Of a stretch of DNA of 20,487 bases, positions 13,067-20,487 are shown in pieces. Both the position numbers and the translations under genes were made by a program. Under the pieces are notes generated by a model. The model was not told the origin of the DNA, made no database searches, and saw only the letters and a list, made by a program, of their open reading frames with translations. Numbering within the stretch: position 1 is the first letter of the stretch; every line of letters starts with the position of its first letter. This DNA comes from an uncultured bacterium (GTDB lineage: Bacteria > Bacillota > Clostridia > Oscillospirales > Acutalibacteraceae), in the NCBI GenBank assembly GCA_905215855.1, contig CAJMRT010000036.1:1-20487 (forward strand). The letters are read 5' to 3'.

Positions 13067-15160
13067 ATGAAGTTAGGGAAAGCGGTTGTTAAAAGCCGTT
13101 TCGTAATCCTTATACTTGCCGTTGCACTGATGATTCCGTCAGCCTTGGGAATGGCATTTACAAGGGTTAATTACGACATTCTTAGTTATCTTCCCGATAA
13201 CCTCGACACAATCAAGGGTCAGGATTATCTGCTTGATGACTTTGGAAAGGGTGCTTTTTCATTCCTCATCTTTGAGAATATGGATGATAAGGATGTTGCG
13301 GCAACAGAGGAAAAAATCAAAGAAATCGACCATGTTGATACGGTTCTTTGGTATGACGATTTTGCCGACATCTCAATTCCAAAGGAAATGTTGCCCGACA
13401 AAATTTATGATGCGTTCAATTCGGGAAATGCAACAATGATGGCGGTATTCTTCGATACTTCAACATCAGCTGATGAAACAATGAACGCTATCGAAGAAAT
13501 CCGTTCGGTTGCCGGTAAGCAATGCTTTGTTTCGGGTATGTCGGCAATGATTACGGATATGAAGAATATGTTTGAGGAACAGGAAATGACTTATGTTGCA
13601 ATCGCTGTTGTCCTTGCGGTAATTGCAATGATGATCTTTATGGATAACTGGATTATCCCGTTTGTGTTCCTTGCAAGTATAGCGGTTGCTATCCTCGTAA
13701 ATATGGGCAGTAACTACTTTATGGGTGAGGTTTCATTCATTACCAAAGCGTTGGCGGCAGTTCTTCAGCTTGCGGTAACAATGGACTACTCAATCTTCCT
13801 GTGGCACAGCTATGAAGAACAAAAGGGCATTTGTGAAAACCACAAGCAGGCAATGGCTGTTGCAATTCACGAAACTGTCCGTTCCGTAATCGGAAGTTCA
13901 ATCACAACGGTTGCAGGCTTTATCGCACTTTGCTTTATGACATTCACACTCGGTCTTGACCTCGGTATTGTAATGGCAAAGGGTGTTATCCTTGGTGTTA
14001 TCTCCTGTGTAACGGTTCTTCCGTCACTCATTCTTGTTCTTGACAAGCCTCTTGAAAAGACAATGCACAAGTCGCTTATTCCGTCAACAAAGAAGCTTGC
14101 AACAGGACTTGTTAAAATTTTCCCCGTATTTCTCGTGATGTTTGCGGCTCTTATTTATCCGTTCTATTCGGCATACAGCCAGACAAACAATGAGATTTAC
14201 TACGATTTGTCGGAAAGTCTTCCCGAAGATATGGCAAATGTAATTGCCAACACAAAGCTTAAAGATAAATTCGGTGTCGGTACAACACATATGGTTCTTG
14301 TTGATTCTTCGCTTTCTGCAAAGGACGCAAGAAACATGACAAACGAGCTTGAAAAGGTTGACGGCGTAAAATATGTTCTCGGTCTTGAAAGCGTTGTAGG
14401 TTCGCTTGTTCCGGAAGAAGTTCTTCCCGATTCAATCACAAGCGTTCTCAAAAATGATAAATGGGAGCTTATGATTATCAACTCTGAGTATAAAACAGCC
14501 ACAGATCCTATGGCAAAGCAGATTGATGAGTTGAATAAAATCATTACAAAGTATGATAAGGACGGACTTCTCATCGGTGAAGCCGCTTGTACAAACGACC
14601 TTGTAAATATCACGACAGTTGACTTTCAGGTTGTAAATGCAATTTCTATTGTTGCAATCTTTATTATCATTGCGATTGTTGAAAAGAGTATCACACTTCC
14701 GATTATTCTTGTTGCGGTTATTGAGCTTGCAATCTTTATCAACCTAGGTATTCCGCATCTTATGGGCGAGTCGCTCCCGTTCATCACACCTATCTGTATA
14801 AGTACAATTCAGCTTGGTGCAACGGTTGACTACGCAATTTTGATGACGACACGATATAAGAAGGAAAGGTATCTCGGAAACGATAAACGCACCTCGGTTA
14901 TTACGGCTCTTGAAACTTCAATTCCGTCAATTATCGTTAGTGCAATGGGACTCTTTGCCGCTACAATCGGCGTCGCATTCTACTCGGATGTTGACCTTAT
15001 TTCATCAATCTGTAAGCTCCTTGCAAGAGGCGCTGTCATCAGTATGTTCTGCGTAACGCTTATTTTGCCGGCAATGTTTATGCTGTTCGACAAGGTAATT
15101 GCAAAGACAACTCTCGGTTTTAAGCCGAAAAAAACATCAATTTCGGAGGCTGCTGTATAA
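13067..15160 (+). CDS. RND/MMPL-family membrane transporter, 697 aa
   Basis: A proton-driven type transporter with two similar halves. Each half has an N-terminal helix, a large extracellular domain and five more helices. Helix 1 is at about 13-30; the first helix cluster (about 173-330) begins YVAIAVVLAVIAMMIF and holds AVTMDYSIFLWHSYEE. The second half starts near 350 (VKIFPVFLVMFAALIYPF), and its cluster (about 525-685) holds GATVDYAILMTTRYKKE. The paired (M/V)DY-x-I-(F/L) motifs are where RND/MMPL proteins carry membrane acidic residues. The C-terminus is short and cytoplasmic. AAGGAG precedes the start. The stop overlaps the next start (TAATG), implying coupled translation with the rod-like partner. 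The substrate is unknown; drug or lipid export is likely from the family. Confidence 0.92.
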   Translation: MKLGKAVVKSRFVILILAVALMIPSALGMAFTRVNYDILSYLPDNLDTIKGQDYLLDDFGKGAFSFLIFENMDDKDVAATEEKIKEIDHVDTVLWYDDFADISIPKEMLPDKIYDAFNSGNATMMAVFFDTSTSADETMNAIEEIRSVAGKQCFVSGMSAMITDMKNMFEEQEMTYVAIAVVLAVIAMMIFMDNWIIPFVFLASIAVAILVNMGSNYFMGEVSFITKALAAVLQLAVTMDYSIFLWHSYEEQKGICENHKQAMAVAIHETVRSVIGSSITTVAGFIALCFMTFTLGLDLGIVMAKGVILGVISCVTVLPSLILVLDKPLEKTMHKSLIPSTKKLATGLVKIFPVFLVMFAALIYPFYSAYSQTNNEIYYDLSESLPEDMANVIANTKLKDKFGVGTTHMVLVDSSLSAKDARNMTNELEKVDGVKYVLGLESVVGSLVPEEVLPDSITSVLKNDKWELMIINSEYKTATDPMAKQIDELNKIITKYDKDGLLIGEAACTNDLVNITTVDFQVVNAISIVAIFIIIAIVEKSITLPIILVAVIELAIFINLGIPHLMGESLPFITPICISTIQLGATVDYAILMTTRYKKERYLGNDKRTSVITALETSIPSIIVSAMGLFAATIGVAFYSDVDLISSICKLLARGAVISMFCVTLILPAMFMLFDKVIAKTTLGFKPKKTSISEAAV

Positions 15161-17589
15161 TGAAAAAGAATAACAAAAATAATAATCACAAATTTTTAAA
15201 TAAAAACTACATTAAGGGTGCTATTTCAGGCGCGCTTGCACTCACAATTCTTTGCAGCGGAGTAGGTGTTGCCGCTTATTCCGCCGGTGCAGACAATACT
15301 GCACAGGCTCTCGGTGTTCAGACAGAAAGCACGGTTGAGGCTGTTAAGAAGGCAAGCACAACTAAAGAGGCTCTCAAAAAGCTCAGCAAAAATGAAACCG
15401 TTTATGTCATTGCCGACGCAAGCGGTGCGGCTAAGAAAATCATTGTAAGCGACTGGCTCAAGGGTGTAGATACAAAAGGTAAGGTAAAGGATGTTTCAAA
15501 GCTCAAGGATGTTAAAAATGTTAAGGGTGACGAAACATACACGGTAAACGAAGACAACGCTTATGAGTGGGCTGCAAAGGGCGATGATATCTACTATCAG
15601 GGAACAGGCACAACCGAACTTCCCGTAAAGCTCAAATTAAGCTACAAGCTCAACGGCAAAACTGTTTCTGCAGATGAAATTGCAGGCAAGAGCGGTAAGG
15701 TTACAATCCGCATTGACTATGAAAACACACAGAAAGAAAAGGTTAAGATTAACGGCAAGACAGAAGAAGTTAATGTTCCGTTCCTTATGCTTTCGGGTAT
15801 GATTCTTGACGATGACAAATTCAAAAATGTTGAGGTTTCAAACGGCAAGGCTATCAATGACGGTACAAGAACAATCGTTGCCGGTTTTGCTCTTCCGGGT
15901 ATGCAGGACAGCCTTGATATTGACAAGGATGAAATGGAAATCCCTGATTATGTTGAAATCACAGCAGACACAACCGACTTTGAACTTTCAACAACAATGA
16001 CAGTTGCAATGAACGATATTTTCAATGATGTTGATTTTTCAAAGGTTGACGATAAGGTTGACGAGCTTAAGGATTCTCTTGATGAACTCGAAGACGCCGC
16101 AGAACAGCTTGTTGACGGTTCTTCGCAGCTTTATGACGGTATCGGCACACTTCTTGACAAGTCAGGCACACTCATTGAAGGTATTGACAAGCTTTATGAC
16201 GGTGCAGAACAGGTAAACAGCGGTGCAAAAAAACTTGACAGCGGTGCAGACGGTCTTTCAAGCGGTGCAAAAACGCTTGATGACGGTGCGTCAAAGCTCA
16301 AAAGCGGTGCGTCACAGCTTGACAGCGGTGCATCACAGCTTGACAGCGGTCTTGCAACACTTGCAGGCGGTGCTTCACAGGTTGACAACGGTGCGGCAAG
16401 TCTCAGCAGTTATGTTGCAACACTTGCGGGCGGTCTCGGCAAGCTTTCATCCAACAGCGCAACTCTAAACGGCGGTGCAGAACAGGTGTTTAACACACTT
16501 CTTTCAACTGCCGACACTCAGATTGCCGCCGCAGGTCTTACAGCCGACAAGCTTACAATTAAAAACTATGACAGCGTTCTTGAAGGACTTATTTCATCAC
16601 TCAGCGATGAAAATGCTCAGAAGCTCGCTTACAATACAGCACTTGAAACAGTAACGGCAACTGTAAACAGCCAGAAGGATGTTATCAGAACTGCCGTTGA
16701 GGCAACGGTAAGAAAGTCTGTTACAGAACAGGTTCTCGCAGCCGCAGGTCTTGGTATGACGGCAGATCAGTATGATGCCGCTGTTGCTGCAGGTCAGGTC
16801 AGCGAAGAAGTTCAGGCTCAGGTTTCTACTGCAGTTTCTACACAAATGAGTTCATCTGCGGTTCAGACTGCAATTGACAGCAATACAGAGGCACAGATTC
16901 AGAGCCTTATCGAAACAAATATGAACAGCGAAGAGGTTCAGAGTCAGATTCAGGCAGGTGTTGCAAAAGCTCAGGCAGGCAGAAAGTCACTTCAGGCTCT
17001 CAAAACTCAGCTTGACAGCTACAACACATTCTATCAGGGTGTGCTTTCATACACAGCGGGTGTTGATCAAGCTAACGAGGGCGCTCAGCAGATTCTTGCC
17101 GGCACATACACACTCAAGGACGGCACAGGTTCACTTGTAAGCGGTGCCGGTCAGCTCAAGAACGGTTCTTCAAGTCTTAAGAGCGGCACAAGCGAACTCA
17201 AGAGCGGTACTTCAACCCTCAAGGACGGTACATCAAGCCTTAAGAGCGGTGTAAAGACTCTCAAAAACGGCACAGGCTCACTTTCAAACGGTACAACAAC
17301 ACTTCTTGACGGCATTGCAACGCTTAAGAACGGCGGCAAAACACTTGTTGACGGTGTACAACAGCTCAATGACGGTGCAATGACATTGTCCAAGGGTATG
17401 AAGAAGTTCAAAGAAGAGGGCATTGACAGCATTGTTGATGCCGCAAACGGTGATGTCCGGGATATCATCGACCGCTTCAAGGCTGTTCAGAAAGCATCAA
17501 AGAAGTACAACAATTACAGCGGTATTTCCGATGATATGGACGGTAAGGTTGACTTCATCTACAAGACCGATTCAATCGAGAAAAAGTAA
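15160..17589 (+). CDS. Exported heptad-glycine repeat protein (YhgE/Pip-like repeats), 809 aa
   Basis: An N-terminal membrane or signal segment (about 20-42, GALALTILCSGVGVAAY) is followed by an extracellular beta-rich domain (about 75-290, including VYVIADASGAAKKIIVSDWL). Two long blocks of the xxxLxxG heptad follow, at about 318-445 (DSGASQLDSGLATLAGGASQ) and about 630-755 (LKSGTSELKSGTSTLKDG), separated by a Gln/Ala/Glu-rich helical region. This repeat is known from YhgE/phage-infection-protein relatives and often accompanies MMPL transporters. Unlike full YhgE proteins, there is no C-terminal membrane bundle, so the chain looks like a membrane-anchored rod. Its start overlaps the transporter stop by one base. 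I infer a partner or wall-spanning extension of the transporter. Confidence 0.85.
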   Translation: MKKNNKNNNHKFLNKNYIKGAISGALALTILCSGVGVAAYSAGADNTAQALGVQTESTVEAVKKASTTKEALKKLSKNETVYVIADASGAAKKIIVSDWLKGVDTKGKVKDVSKLKDVKNVKGDETYTVNEDNAYEWAAKGDDIYYQGTGTTELPVKLKLSYKLNGKTVSADEIAGKSGKVTIRIDYENTQKEKVKINGKTEEVNVPFLMLSGMILDDDKFKNVEVSNGKAINDGTRTIVAGFALPGMQDSLDIDKDEMEIPDYVEITADTTDFELSTTMTVAMNDIFNDVDFSKVDDKVDELKDSLDELEDAAEQLVDGSSQLYDGIGTLLDKSGTLIEGIDKLYDGAEQVNSGAKKLDSGADGLSSGAKTLDDGASKLKSGASQLDSGASQLDSGLATLAGGASQVDNGAASLSSYVATLAGGLGKLSSNSATLNGGAEQVFNTLLSTADTQIAAAGLTADKLTIKNYDSVLEGLISSLSDENAQKLAYNTALETVTATVNSQKDVIRTAVEATVRKSVTEQVLAAAGLGMTADQYDAAVAAGQVSEEVQAQVSTAVSTQMSSSAVQTAIDSNTEAQIQSLIETNMNSEEVQSQIQAGVAKAQAGRKSLQALKTQLDSYNTFYQGVLSYTAGVDQANEGAQQILAGTYTLKDGTGSLVSGAGQLKNGSSSLKSGTSELKSGTSTLKDGTSSLKSGVKTLKNGTGSLSNGTTTLLDGIATLKNGGKTLVDGVQQLNDGAMTLSKGMKKFKEEGIDSIVDAANGDVRDIIDRFKAVQKASKKYNNYSGISDDMDGKVDFIYKTDSIEKK

Positions 17590-17650
17590 CTCAATATATT
17601 TAACAGCAAGACGAAAGGCTTATTTCCCTAACCCTTTCATACACAATATA

Positions 17651-17685
17651 AAAAGCAGTTATGTCGTTTGGCATAGCTGCTTTTT
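17651..17685 (+). terminator. Rho-independent terminator of the RND/MMPL operon
   Basis: Stem 17651-17663 with 17672-17684: 13 pairs with one G-T wobble, an eight-base loop, and five T residues from 17681. It lies 62 bases after the rod-protein stop codon. Confidence 0.9.
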
Positions 17686-17746
17686 GCTTTGTATGATGTT
17701 TTTTGTGAATTTCAAAACTTGAAAAAATTACAAATAATAAAACGAA

Positions 17747-17780
17747 TTTCATCGCTAACAATACTATTGCGGCGATGAAA
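17747..17780 (+). other. Leader hairpin upstream of the spore protein gene
   Basis: TTTCATCGC (17747-17755) and GCGATGAAA (17772-17780) are exact inverted arms of nine bases around a 16-base loop. There is no T-run, so it is not a simple terminator. It could be an mRNA 5' structure or an operator; no sigma-G promoter could be placed with confidence in 17690-17850. Confidence 0.5.
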
Positions 17781-17853
17781 ACGGGATGCCGAAACGCCGC
17801 TTTATTGATAAATTTAACGAGATTTAAAAGTTTTGAAAAGGAGAAAACAAATT

Positions 17854-18051
17854 ATGTCAAGCAATAACAATCAGATTAATGTACCTCAGGCAAAGGAAGC
17901 CATGGAACGCTTTAAGATGGAATGTGCCAACGAAGTAGGCGTAAACCTCAAACAGGGATATAACGGCGATATTTCCGCAAGAGAAGCAGGTTCTGTAGGC
18001 GGTCAGATGGTTAAAAAGATGATCGAGTCTTACGAAAACAGTATGAAATAA
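17854..18051 (+). CDS. Alpha/beta-type small acid-soluble spore protein, 65 aa
   Basis: Coats and protects spore DNA in the forespore and is degraded at germination. The conserved blocks are clear: AKEAMERFKMECANEVGV (GPR-protease recognition region) and GYNGDISAREAGSVGGQMVKKMIESYE. Length and composition are typical. ATG 17854 is chosen because AAAAGGAG (17836-17843) precedes it by ten bases; the in-frame ATG at 17833 would place that ribosome site inside the gene. It is a single-gene unit with its own terminator 20 bases downstream, as expected for forespore genes under sigma-G. Together with spmAB it argues that the organism makes endospores. Confidence 0.96.
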   Translation: MSSNNNQINVPQAKEAMERFKMECANEVGVNLKQGYNGDISAREAGSVGGQMVKKMIESYENSMK

Positions 18052-18070
18052 GCTTTAAAACCGATTTTCA

Positions 18071-18108
18071 GGGGCATATAGCTATGTTAGCTGTATGTCC
18101 CTATTTTT
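18071..18108 (+). terminator. Rho-independent terminator of the spore protein gene
   Basis: Stem 18071-18084 with 18088-18101: 14 pairs with two G-T wobbles, a three-base loop (TGT), then a T-run at 18104-18108. Confidence 0.92.
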
Positions 18109-18252
18109 CGCCCACAGGCTTATTATGGACGATTTAAGGTCAAATAAAGGCGGTGTAACATTATTCTTAAAAATATTCAATCATTTGTAACGAAATTCTT
18201 GATTTTTAAAGGTGATTTGTAACATTTTTCTGAACTAAGCAATTCAGAGTAT
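18109..18252. other. Intergenic spacer between convergent ssp and leuA terminators
   Basis: No open frame, promoter or stable hairpin stands out. ATTTGTAAC occurs twice (about 18183 and 18215), which may be chance in A+T-rich sequence. Confidence 0.5.
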
Positions 18253-18284
18253 AAAAAACAGGACTGCACATTCGCACAGCCCTG
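18253..18284 (-). terminator. Rho-independent terminator of leuA
   Basis: On the minus strand, an 11-pair stem with three G-T wobbles (complement of 18274-18284 with 18259-18269) and a four-base loop is followed by six T residues (complement of 18253-18258). It lies 22 bases after the leuA stop. Confidence 0.85.
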
Positions 18285-18305
18285 AAAGTTGAATTGTTAA
18301 ATTAA

Positions 18306-19982
18306 TTAAGCCTCGGCTCTGTTGATTGCGTTGAGAACACCGAGTACCGATGCAACATTGACATTTGAATCAATGCCGATGCCGAAGATACTTTTTCCGT
18401 CAGGCTTTTTGAGTTCGATATATGAAACAGCCTTTGAGTCAGAACCCTGAGAAATTGCGTGCTGACTGTATGAGATGAACTCGTACTTGTCAAGACCGAC
18501 CTTTTTGATTGCATTGAAGAATGCATCAATAGGACCGTTGCCGACACCGCTGAGAGAAACCTCTTCGTTGCCGTTAATCTTCATCTTGCCCTTGAAGTGA
18601 ACATAATCATTGCCGTTTTCGCTCTCTTCGTAAATCTTTCTGCTTGAGAGAACATATTTCTGCTTATGCTCAAGATAATTCTTCTCGAACACCTCAAACA
18701 ACTCTTTCGGAATAAGCTCTCTGCCAAGCTCCTCACATTTTGCCTGAACAAGCTTTGAAAATTCGGGATGCATTCTCTTCGGAAGGTCATAACCGAAGTT
18801 GTTGTTCATAACAAAGGCCGCACCGCCCTTACCGGACTGTGAGTTGATTCTGATAATCGGCTCGTACTCTCTGCCGACATCGGCAGGGTCAATCGGAAGA
18901 TACGGAATTTCCCAGTAATCAGTTCCGCTCTCTTTCATATACTTCATACCCTTGTTGATAGCGTCCTGATGTGAGCCCGAGAATGCAGTAAATACAAGCT
19001 CGCCGATATATGGCTGACGAGGGTCAATCTTCATATTTGTGCAGCGCTCATAGATTTCACGGAGCTTTGGAAGATTTGAAAAGTCAAGCTTAGGATCAAC
19101 GCCCTGTGTGAACATATTAAGTCCCATTGTAACGATATCCATATTACCTGTACGCTCACCGTTGCCGAAGAGTGTCCCTTCAACTCTTTCAGCGCCTGCA
19201 AGCAATGCAAGTTCGCCTGCGGCAACACCGCATCCACGGTCATTGTGTGGGTGGATACTGATGATAGCGGCGTCACGGTGTTTAAGATTTCTTGCAAAGT
19301 ATTCAATCTGATCTGCATATGTGTTCGGTGTACACATCTCAACAGTATTAGGAAGATTGACAATCAACTTGTTTTCGGCAGTCGAACCGAGTGCCTCGAT
19401 AACCCTGTCGCAGATTTCAACAGCGTTTTCAGGCTCAGTACCGCTGAAGCTTTCGGGAGAATATTCAAATCTGAAGTTTGTATCTCCGTCATATTCATCC
19501 GTAAGCTGTTTAATAAGCTTTGCACCGTCAACGGCAATTTTGATTACACCGTCCATATCTGTTTTGAAAACAACTTTTCTTTGGAGAGTTGAAGTTGAGT
19601 TATAGAAATGAACGATAACATTCTTAGCACCCTTAACAGCCTCAAAAGTTTTTCTGATAAGATGCTCTCTTGCCTGAACAAGAACCTGAATTGTTACATC
19701 ATCGGGAATGTGGTTGTTTTCGATAAGCTCACGGCAGATTTCGTATTCTGTTTCTGACGCACTCGGAAAACCGATTTCGATTTCCTTAAAGCCCATATCG
19801 CAAAGTGCGTGGAAAAATTCGAGCTTTTCTTCAAGGTTCATAGGATCGACAAGTGCCTGATTACCGTCGCGAAGGTCAACACTGCACCAGATCGGTGCTT
19901 TTGTTATAGTATTGTTTGGCCACTGTCTGTCCGGCAGATTAATCTGCTTAAAGGGAATGTACTTTTCAAATGATGGTTTCAT
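18306..19982 (-). CDS. leuA: 2-isopropylmalate synthase, 558 aa
   Basis: Condenses acetyl-CoA with 2-oxoisovalerate, the first committed step of leucine synthesis. The N-terminus (PSFEKYIPFKQINLPDRQWP) and length fit the longer LeuA group also found in actinobacteria. The catalytic HMGL-like barrel shows WCSVDLRDGNQALVDPM near residues 32-48 and the metal-binding SIHPHNDRGCGVA. A C-terminal LeuA dimer/regulatory domain starts at about 430 (FKGKMKINGNEEVSLSG, GNGPIDAFFNAI), the site of leucine feedback in the family. The start, complement of 19980-19982, has a perfect AGGAGG seven bases upstream; the frame is open to 20057, but that part is T-box terminator RNA. No other leu or ilv gene adjoins it. 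Confidence 0.95.
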   Translation of the reverse strand: MKPSFEKYIPFKQINLPDRQWPNNTITKAPIWCSVDLRDGNQALVDPMNLEEKLEFFHALCDMGFKEIEIGFPSASETEYEICRELIENNHIPDDVTIQVLVQAREHLIRKTFEAVKGAKNVIVHFYNSTSTLQRKVVFKTDMDGVIKIAVDGAKLIKQLTDEYDGDTNFRFEYSPESFSGTEPENAVEICDRVIEALGSTAENKLIVNLPNTVEMCTPNTYADQIEYFARNLKHRDAAIISIHPHNDRGCGVAAGELALLAGAERVEGTLFGNGERTGNMDIVTMGLNMFTQGVDPKLDFSNLPKLREIYERCTNMKIDPRQPYIGELVFTAFSGSHQDAINKGMKYMKESGTDYWEIPYLPIDPADVGREYEPIIRINSQSGKGGAAFVMNNNFGYDLPKRMHPEFSKLVQAKCEELGRELIPKELFEVFEKNYLEHKQKYVLSSRKIYEESENGNDYVHFKGKMKINGNEEVSLSGVGNGPIDAFFNAIKKVGLDKYEFISYSQHAISQGSDSKAVSYIELKKPDGKSIFGIGIDSNVNVASVLGVLNAINRAEA

Positions 19983-20007
19983 ATAATAACCTCCTGTTAA
20001 ATAGCAC

Positions 20008-20037
20008 AAAAAAATCGCCCCCCTAAACAAAGGGACG
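20008..20037 (-). terminator. Regulated terminator of the leuA T-box leader
   Basis: On the minus strand CGTCCC (complement of 20032-20037) pairs with GGGGCG (complement of 20016-20021), one G-T wobble, followed by seven T residues (complement of 20008-20014). It lies between the T-box core and the leuA ribosome site. Confidence 0.88.
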
Positions 20038-20290
20038 AATAAAATCCGTGGTACCACCCGTATTCAAGAACACATCACGGTGTTCTCCTTAAAGACTTCT
20101 GACAAAGTCCCGACCGATAACGCAGTCTTGCGTTTCGCATTACATATATATAGTATATACACTTCACACGAAAAACTCGGGGATGAGCTATCCATACAAT
20201 GTTCCATGCTGACTCACACCAACCGTCAGCTCTCTTTGCCGGTTCATTTGCATCTTGTTCCCGTCAATGCTTTTAAGGGGATTCATTTGT
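20008..20290 (-). promoter_or_regulatory. T-box leader (leucine) controlling leuA
   Basis: Minus-strand leader RNA with T-box hallmarks: AGAGAGCTGACGGTTGGTG near its 5' part (stem I region), GAAC...TATGGATAGCTCATCC containing a candidate CTC leucine specifier codon (complement of 20185-20187) followed by A, and the T-box core CGGGTGGTACCACGG (about complement of 20046-20061), whose TGG bulge pairs with the tRNA acceptor end. Uncharged tRNA-Leu binding would stabilise the antiterminator and allow leuA transcription; charged tRNA leaves the terminator at 20008-20037. Confidence 0.93.
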
Positions 20291-20297
20291 TAATACT

Positions 20298-20326
20298 ATT
20301 ATATATATATACCCATTCTTTGTCAA
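20298..20326 (-). promoter_or_regulatory. Consensus sigma-A promoter of leuA
   Basis: On the minus strand TTGACA (complement of 20321-20326), exactly 17 bases, then TATAAT (complement of 20298-20303). Both boxes match consensus at all six positions, as is usual where control is by downstream attenuation. Confidence 0.93.
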
Positions 20327-20340
20327 GAAAATTGTTTTGA

Positions 20341-20487
20341 AAATCTGTCGAATAAAGTTTATTTTTTAAAAAAGGGTGTATATAGTGAATTTTGGGATAA
20401 AATAAACAACAAGTGAGTTTAAAATGTAGAAATTGCCGATAATGTAAAAAAGATAAAAAAATTGTCAAAAAGGGGTTTACAAAAGAG
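20341..20487. other. A+T-rich intergenic end of window
   Basis: No gene is visible. TTGTCA at 20462-20467 and TTTACA at 20476-20481 on the plus strand could be -35 boxes of a promoter whose -10 lies past the window edge, serving a gene divergent from leuA. Confidence 0.3.

Noticed and set aside
16090..17400. Repetitive DNA that might be taken for a minisatellite or CRISPR-like array
   Set aside because: The period is seven codons with varied third positions and coding drift; it is a protein-level heptad repeat, without spacers.
16194..17480. Long minus-strand frames rich in Ser, Pro and Leu opposite the rod protein
   Set aside because: They mirror the heptad-glycine repeat codons of the plus-strand gene and have no ribosome sites.
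18306..20057. A longer LeuA reading from 20057
   Set aside because: The added 25 residues are translated T-box terminator sequence, unlike any LeuA N-terminus, and the AGGAGG site points to 19982.

Overview
The window reads as chromosomal DNA of a low-to-moderate G+C, endospore-forming Gram-positive anaerobe, most likely class Clostridia and perhaps a gut Ruminococcaceae/Oscillospiraceae-type genome. The evidence is an alpha/beta-type small acid-soluble spore protein, the SpmA/SpmB pair, strong AGGAGG-type ribosome binding sites, sigma-A promoters with 17-base spacers, many rho-independent terminators and a leucine T-box leader. No rRNA, tRNA, IS element, CRISPR array or phage gene was found.

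Layout. 1-366: a decayed arsenate-reductase-like gene, followed by a strong terminator. 535-1822: an unknown small protein and a nitrilase-family hydrolase. 2096-8246: the most notable unit, a five-gene operon from a clear sigma-A promoter. It encodes a double-FHA ABC ATPase, its ABC-2 permease, a PP2C phosphatase, a membrane Ser/Thr kinase (zinc-ribbon, kinase, TM, PASTA, SH3) and a predicted C39-like peptidase lipoprotein. Two copies of a repeat sharing 26 identical bases, each folding into a terminator-like hairpin, flank this operon. 8365-9267: an alpha/beta hydrolase. 9298-10411 (minus): spmB and spmA. 10489-11964: an AbrB-type regulator behind a tandem 24-bp duplication, a dCMP deaminase and a 4'-phosphopantetheinyl transferase. 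12105-17685: a TetR-type regulator, then an RND/MMPL transporter translationally coupled to a large heptad-glycine-repeat envelope protein, with a perfect palindrome over the transporter promoter. 17854-18108: the spore protein gene. 18253-20326 (minus): leuA with a Leu T-box leader and a consensus promoter.

How the parts may work together. In the 2.2-8.2 kb operon, kinase and phosphatase form a reversible switch. The FHA domains are phosphothreonine readers fused to the ATPase of an ABCG-like exporter, so phosphorylation probably gates export. The PASTA and SH3 domains outside the cell suggest the kinase senses the cell wall, and the lipoprotein probably acts on the outer face. This resembles the mycobacterial Rv1747/PknF pair but is split into separate genes and carries its own phosphatase and peptidase-like partner. 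The exported substrate cannot be read from the sequence. The RND/MMPL plus rod-protein operon looks like a TetR-controlled efflux or envelope-transport unit.
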